A stretch of 63,045 bases of DNA from Candidatus Magnetominusculus xianensis (lineage in GTDB: Bacteria; Nitrospirota; Thermodesulfovibrionia; Thermodesulfovibrionales; Magnetobacteriaceae), in contig LNQR01000021.1 of the NCBI GenBank assembly GCA_001541255.1, positions 1-63,045 on the forward strand. The letters run 5' to 3'. The position numbers and the translations under genes were made by a program. Each line of letters starts with the position of its first letter. The first letter of the stretch is position 1. The notes beneath the pieces are model-generated. The model saw only the letters and a program-made list of their open reading frames with translations. It did not search any database and had not been told where the DNA came from. This document shows, in pieces, positions 60,648 to 63,045 of this stretch.

Positions 60648-60884
60648 CTAAAACGCATGTACCTCCCCAGTTACCTCAATAACGACACGATAGCCTTCGA
60701 TTTGAAGAGGAAGTTTCTCCATAACAGATTTAGTTTTTTCTATAACGTATACCTTAATAACTGGTATCCCTTTTTCTTCGCCGATACCAACACCCACAAC
60801 TTCGTTTATTATGATTAAGCCCATTTCATACCTTGACTTAACTTCCTCAATCGATAGTCCTGTCAAAGCAGATGGTTTCTCCAT
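60648..60884 (-). CDS. Stand-alone homologue of the protease N-terminal domain
   Basis: The 78-residue protein aligns over its length with the N-terminal region of the next gene: VVGVGIGEEKGIPVIKVYVIEK versus IVGVGIGRKMINGQ..IKVYVAEK, and TGEVHAF versus TGEIHAL. There is no signal peptide and no catalytic domain. GAAGGTG precedes the ATG. It may be an inhibitor-like or regulatory domain of the neighbouring protease, or a remnant of a second copy. Confidence 0.65.
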   Translation of the reverse strand: MEKPSALTGLSIEEVKSRYEMGLIIINEVVGVGIGEEKGIPVIKVYVIEKTKSVMEKLPLQIEGYRVVIEVTGEVHAF

Positions 60885-61066
60885 ATTTATTACACCTTCA
60901 CGTTTACTTTTAGTATACCACGTCTGGCTGAAACATACAAGCGTAACAAATTATCGAGCTGTTAATGTTAATGAGTATAGTACCATATCTATCCTTATTG
61001 AAATGGAAATGAGTTATTCCATATTTCCACTAACATATTCGTCAAAAACTAAAACAGTAGAATTCA

Positions 61067-62116
61067 TTATATAACTATTTCAAGCTCCTGCTTGGTTAGG
61101 TTGCTTAGTTCGCCTAAAACGGTTGAAATAGAAGCTGCAACAGTGTGAGTGCGACTGCCAGCAAAGAGAAGCGCCACTGGATTGTTTCCTTGCTCTGTAA
61201 CTATGAGCGACCCCGAGTCCCCACGATCACTAAAAGGCAATTGCTCTTTTGTCGATTGAATCACTATTTGATCTTTAAACAGTGCCATACCAGATGTACC
61301 GTAATTAATTTTTACTAAAGCGTTACAGTCTGTAATTATACCATGTGTAAGCTGTGTTATCCGGCCACATTTTTTAACTAATAATTCTTTACTACAGGGA
61401 GTTATACTATCAGAAAGTTCACCAAAACACTTGTTTTTATTTCTTACAATCTCTGGTGATATCTTTACAATTGCACAATCTGCATAATTTTCTGGAAGAT
61501 TTTCTGGAAGAGTCTCTGGGTCATAGAACTTAATCGGCACAAAATGTGAAAGTTTACCTATAACATCGGCAGGGACTTTACCGCCATCACACACCCCCGG
61601 CTGTACAATAGAGTCTCCAATTTTCGCTCTATTGCAATCAGCCAGAATATGATTATTGTTTGACAGGTACAACTGATTATTGCTGTCCTTAACCATACAT
61701 CCGACCGTGCCGACCGTAATCAAAAAATGCCCAACGGAAACTCCACCTGGTACAGCACGATAACGCCCTTTATGTGATAGTGCATGTATTTCACCGGTAG
61801 CAACGATATCAGTCGGAATCCAATTTATATCTTTTGGTATTCGGGCCTTTATATCAACCTGCTCCAAAGCTGCCTTCTCTGCAACATAAACTTTGATACA
61901 ATCCTGCTCAGTATATTGTCCATTGATCATTTTCCTGCCTATTCCTACTCCAACGATATTTTCAAAACCTAAAGAATCAGTCCCACTCTCAGCAGACATG
62001 GCCTGCTCCAGCACACTAAAAATAAACTGTTGTTCGACTTGTTCTTTTGCTTTTAAGAGTGCTGCATGATAACTATTAATCTTAAAGTCATTTTTATTAA
62101 GGGACATAGGACACAT
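61067..62116 (-). CDS. Trypsin-fold serine protease (NAL1-like) with an N-terminal accessory domain
   Basis: The protease domain (about 125-349) has the triad His156 (LSNNNHILADCN), Asp213 (YADCAIVKIS) and Ser301 (DRGDSGSLIV), plus GTVGCMVKD and the QPGVCDGGK stretch, resembling the NAL1-like trypsin-fold family. The N-terminal domain (about 50-115) is the one repeated in the stand-alone 78-residue protein. There is no classical signal peptide. Several Cys could form disulfides. Confidence 0.85.
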   Translation of the reverse strand: MCPMSLNKNDFKINSYHAALLKAKEQVEQQFIFSVLEQAMSAESGTDSLGFENIVGVGIGRKMINGQYTEQDCIKVYVAEKAALEQVDIKARIPKDINWIPTDIVATGEIHALSHKGRYRAVPGGVSVGHFLITVGTVGCMVKDSNNQLYLSNNNHILADCNRAKIGDSIVQPGVCDGGKVPADVIGKLSHFVPIKFYDPETLPENLPENYADCAIVKISPEIVRNKNKCFGELSDSITPCSKELLVKKCGRITQLTHGIITDCNALVKINYGTSGMALFKDQIVIQSTKEQLPFSDRGDSGSLIVTEQGNNPVALLFAGSRTHTVAASISTVLGELSNLTKQELEIVI

Positions 62117-62127
62117 CCCAATATGCG

Positions 62128-62373
62128 CTAGACAACTAACATTTCTTGTTCATTTTGTATAATAATTTTTGGATTCTGGTTTCTCAGTGGCGGTGTAAGC
62201 CCATGCTCTTTTAATAATCTAATATGCTCTTTCATTCCCCACTTAGCTTTATATATACAGTCCTCTACAGAATGACCAATCCCCGTAAATCCTTCCAACT
62301 CGGGTGAATAAAACCCAAAATAATCCGGTTCATCAGTGGCTTCTATTATAAGCGTATATTCTAATTCTATCAT
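62128..62373 (-). CDS. HicB-type antitoxin
   Basis: The 81-residue protein matches the HicB-like fold: LEYTLIIEATDEPDYFGFYSPELEGFTGIGHSVEDCIYKAKWGMKEHIRLLKEHG. HicB neutralises the HicA mRNA interferase and represses the operon. A long C-terminal DNA-binding domain is absent, as in the short HicB-like class. GAGGT precedes the ATG. The adjacent hicA is broken, so this is an orphan antitoxin. Confidence 0.8.
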   Translation of the reverse strand: MIELEYTLIIEATDEPDYFGFYSPELEGFTGIGHSVEDCIYKAKWGMKEHIRLLKEHGLTPPLRNQNPKIIIQNEQEMLVV

Positions 62374-62384
62374 TTTACCTCACT

Positions 62385-62570
62385 TCACTTATTCTTAACG
62401 CCTGATGCCTTCAATATCGCTTGGCATGTTCCATTTGGGACTTCCTTAAGCCCAGTGGTAATCTACTCTGATGAGTTTATCAAAGCCTGCTCTTCCATAA
62501 TATCTTATCGAACCTTTCTCTTTGTAAATTCTAAATCCATCAATAATCTGACAAGCTCACTAAACTTCAT
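62385..62570 (-). pseudogene. Frameshifted hicA (HicA mRNA interferase)
   Basis: The start MKFSELVRLLMDLEF with GGAGAT upstream matches HicA. The frame then shifts: KGSIRYYGRAGFDKLIRVDYH, with His replaced by Ile, continues in one frame and LKEVPNGTCQAILKASGVK in another, before a stop. Two frameshifts are needed to restore a full HicA. The coding order hicA-hicB is normal. Confidence 0.7.
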
Positions 62571-62673
62571 ATCTCCGGCATTCCTTACTTATGCCAAAGA
62601 GCTGTTCTAAAGATATCTGTACACCGCTCATCAGCTTTATTTTAACCTTAGATAACAGCTTGCCAACCAGCAT
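62560..62673 (-). CDS. Possible short ORF upstream of the hicA remnant
   Basis: A 37-codon frame (starting MLVGKLLSKVKIKLMSGV) ends overlapping the hicA start. There is no strong Shine-Dalgarno sequence and I recognise no family. It may be the tail of another degraded gene. Confidence 0.25.
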   Translation of the reverse strand: MLVGKLLSKVKIKLMSGVQISLEQLFGISKECRRYEV

Positions 62674-62810
62674 TTCTTTCAAAGTCTCACTGTCCTCAGT
62701 CTAAAATAAATAAAAATGGATTGTCAAGAACACAAGTTATCCGATGGTATCACTAAAAGATAGATATATGTTATAATAGTCCTCAGAAAGATAAAAAGGA
62801 GGGTAAAAAC

Positions 62811-63045
62811 GTGAACTGTCCAAAGTGCAAGTCGGAGAGGAATGTAAAAAACGGAATAGTACACAGGCAGCAGAGATACAAGTGCAAGGAATGTGGGTGC
62901 AATTTTACGAAATCAAAAAAGAAGGGCTATTCAATGAGAACGAAGATAATAGCGCTTGCTTTGTATTTATCTGGGGTATCGATGACCATGACCGGTAAGA
63001 TAATAGGGGTATCATGTCAAACGATAATGAGATGGATAAGGGAGT
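62811..63045 (+). CDS. IS1-type transposase (InsA-like), partial at window edge
   Basis: The frame runs from GTG 62811, with AAAAGGAGGG upstream, to the window end with no stop. It encodes a zinc ribbon (NCPKCKSERNVKNG.. YKCKECGCNF) followed by a helix-turn-helix-like region (IIALALYLSGVSMTMTGKIIGVSCQTIMRW). This matches IS1-family InsA or a related single-ORF IS1-type transposase. A TATAAT (62772-62777) lies upstream. The element's ends are not visible. Confidence 0.85.
   Translation, partial: MNCPKCKSERNVKNGIVHRQQRYKCKECGCNFTKSKKKGYSMRTKIIALALYLSGVSMTMTGKIIGVSCQTIMRWIRE

Overview
The window looks like a chromosomal segment of a Gram-negative, didermic, probably anaerobic bacterium. It carries a type II secretion (T2SS) operon with the outer-membrane-linked GspN, a lipoprotein, a type IV pilin-like protein, and a phoH-pgpH-ybeY-dgkA block. 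My best guess is a Nitrospirota (Thermodesulfovibrionia-like) genome. That is an inference from gene families and order: there is no rRNA, tRNA or taxon marker here. Most of the window is dense core genome with short gaps and ATGA-type overlaps.

Layout. 1-1.6 kb: a secreted di-haem cytochrome with FG-GAP/VCBS repeats. 1.6-9.8 kb (minus): peptide-type ABC binding lipoprotein, a PIN-like gene remnant, an unknown gene with a GKWP repeat, a DUF401 permease, CCA-adding enzyme, a three-part fusion (cyclic-nucleotide-binding domain + acetate kinase + PduL phosphotransacylase) and a flavin reductase-like protein. 9.8-15.7 kb (minus): T2SS genes gspF-G-I-J-K-L-M-N. 16-17.2 kb (plus): an RlpA-like double-psi beta-barrel protein. 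17.3-21.9 kb (plus): nine small exported proteins in three tandem copies of an A-B-C triplet, AT-rich and of no family I recognise. This is the most novel element. 21.9-29.9 kb (plus): queA, SPOR protein, phoH, pgpH, ybeY, dgkA-PAP2, a small secreted protein, a CDF transporter and a receiver-cNMP protein. 29.9-32.8 kb (minus): tsaC, prfA, DUF1385, rpmE. 32.9-35.2 kb (plus): Uma2, SGNH hydrolase, BI-1-like membrane protein. 35.3-44.3 kb (minus): TOPRIM-like protein + AAA ATPase, Smr, pepF, Rieske protein, carA, pyrC, pyrB, pyrR, with a PyrR-binding loop and a leader ORF. 44.5-51.4 kb (plus): FmdB zinc ribbon, a 29-bp minisatellite, a receiver protein, valS, nadC, FecR protein. 51.4-55.6 kb (minus): Ca2+/cation antiporter, ubiD, gltX. 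55.6-63 kb: sugar isomerase-like TIM barrel, PilZ, pilin, membrane protein, GH18 chitinase with two CBM2-like domains, NAL1-like serine protease plus a stand-alone relative of its N-terminal domain, hicB with a broken hicA, and the start of an IS1-type transposase cut by the window edge.

How the parts may work together. The T2SS operon, the divergent RlpA-like gene, the A-B-C array and the chitinase suggest an extracellular programme, but physical linkage is the only evidence that the T2SS exports the array proteins. The pyr operon appears to be controlled by PyrR binding near the 5' end of the mRNA and acting on translation. Start signals are diverse: several GTG and TTG starts, three candidate leaderless genes, and two genes (phoH, ybeY) whose family-typical start coincides with an ATA codon behind a perfect Shine-Dalgarno sequence.
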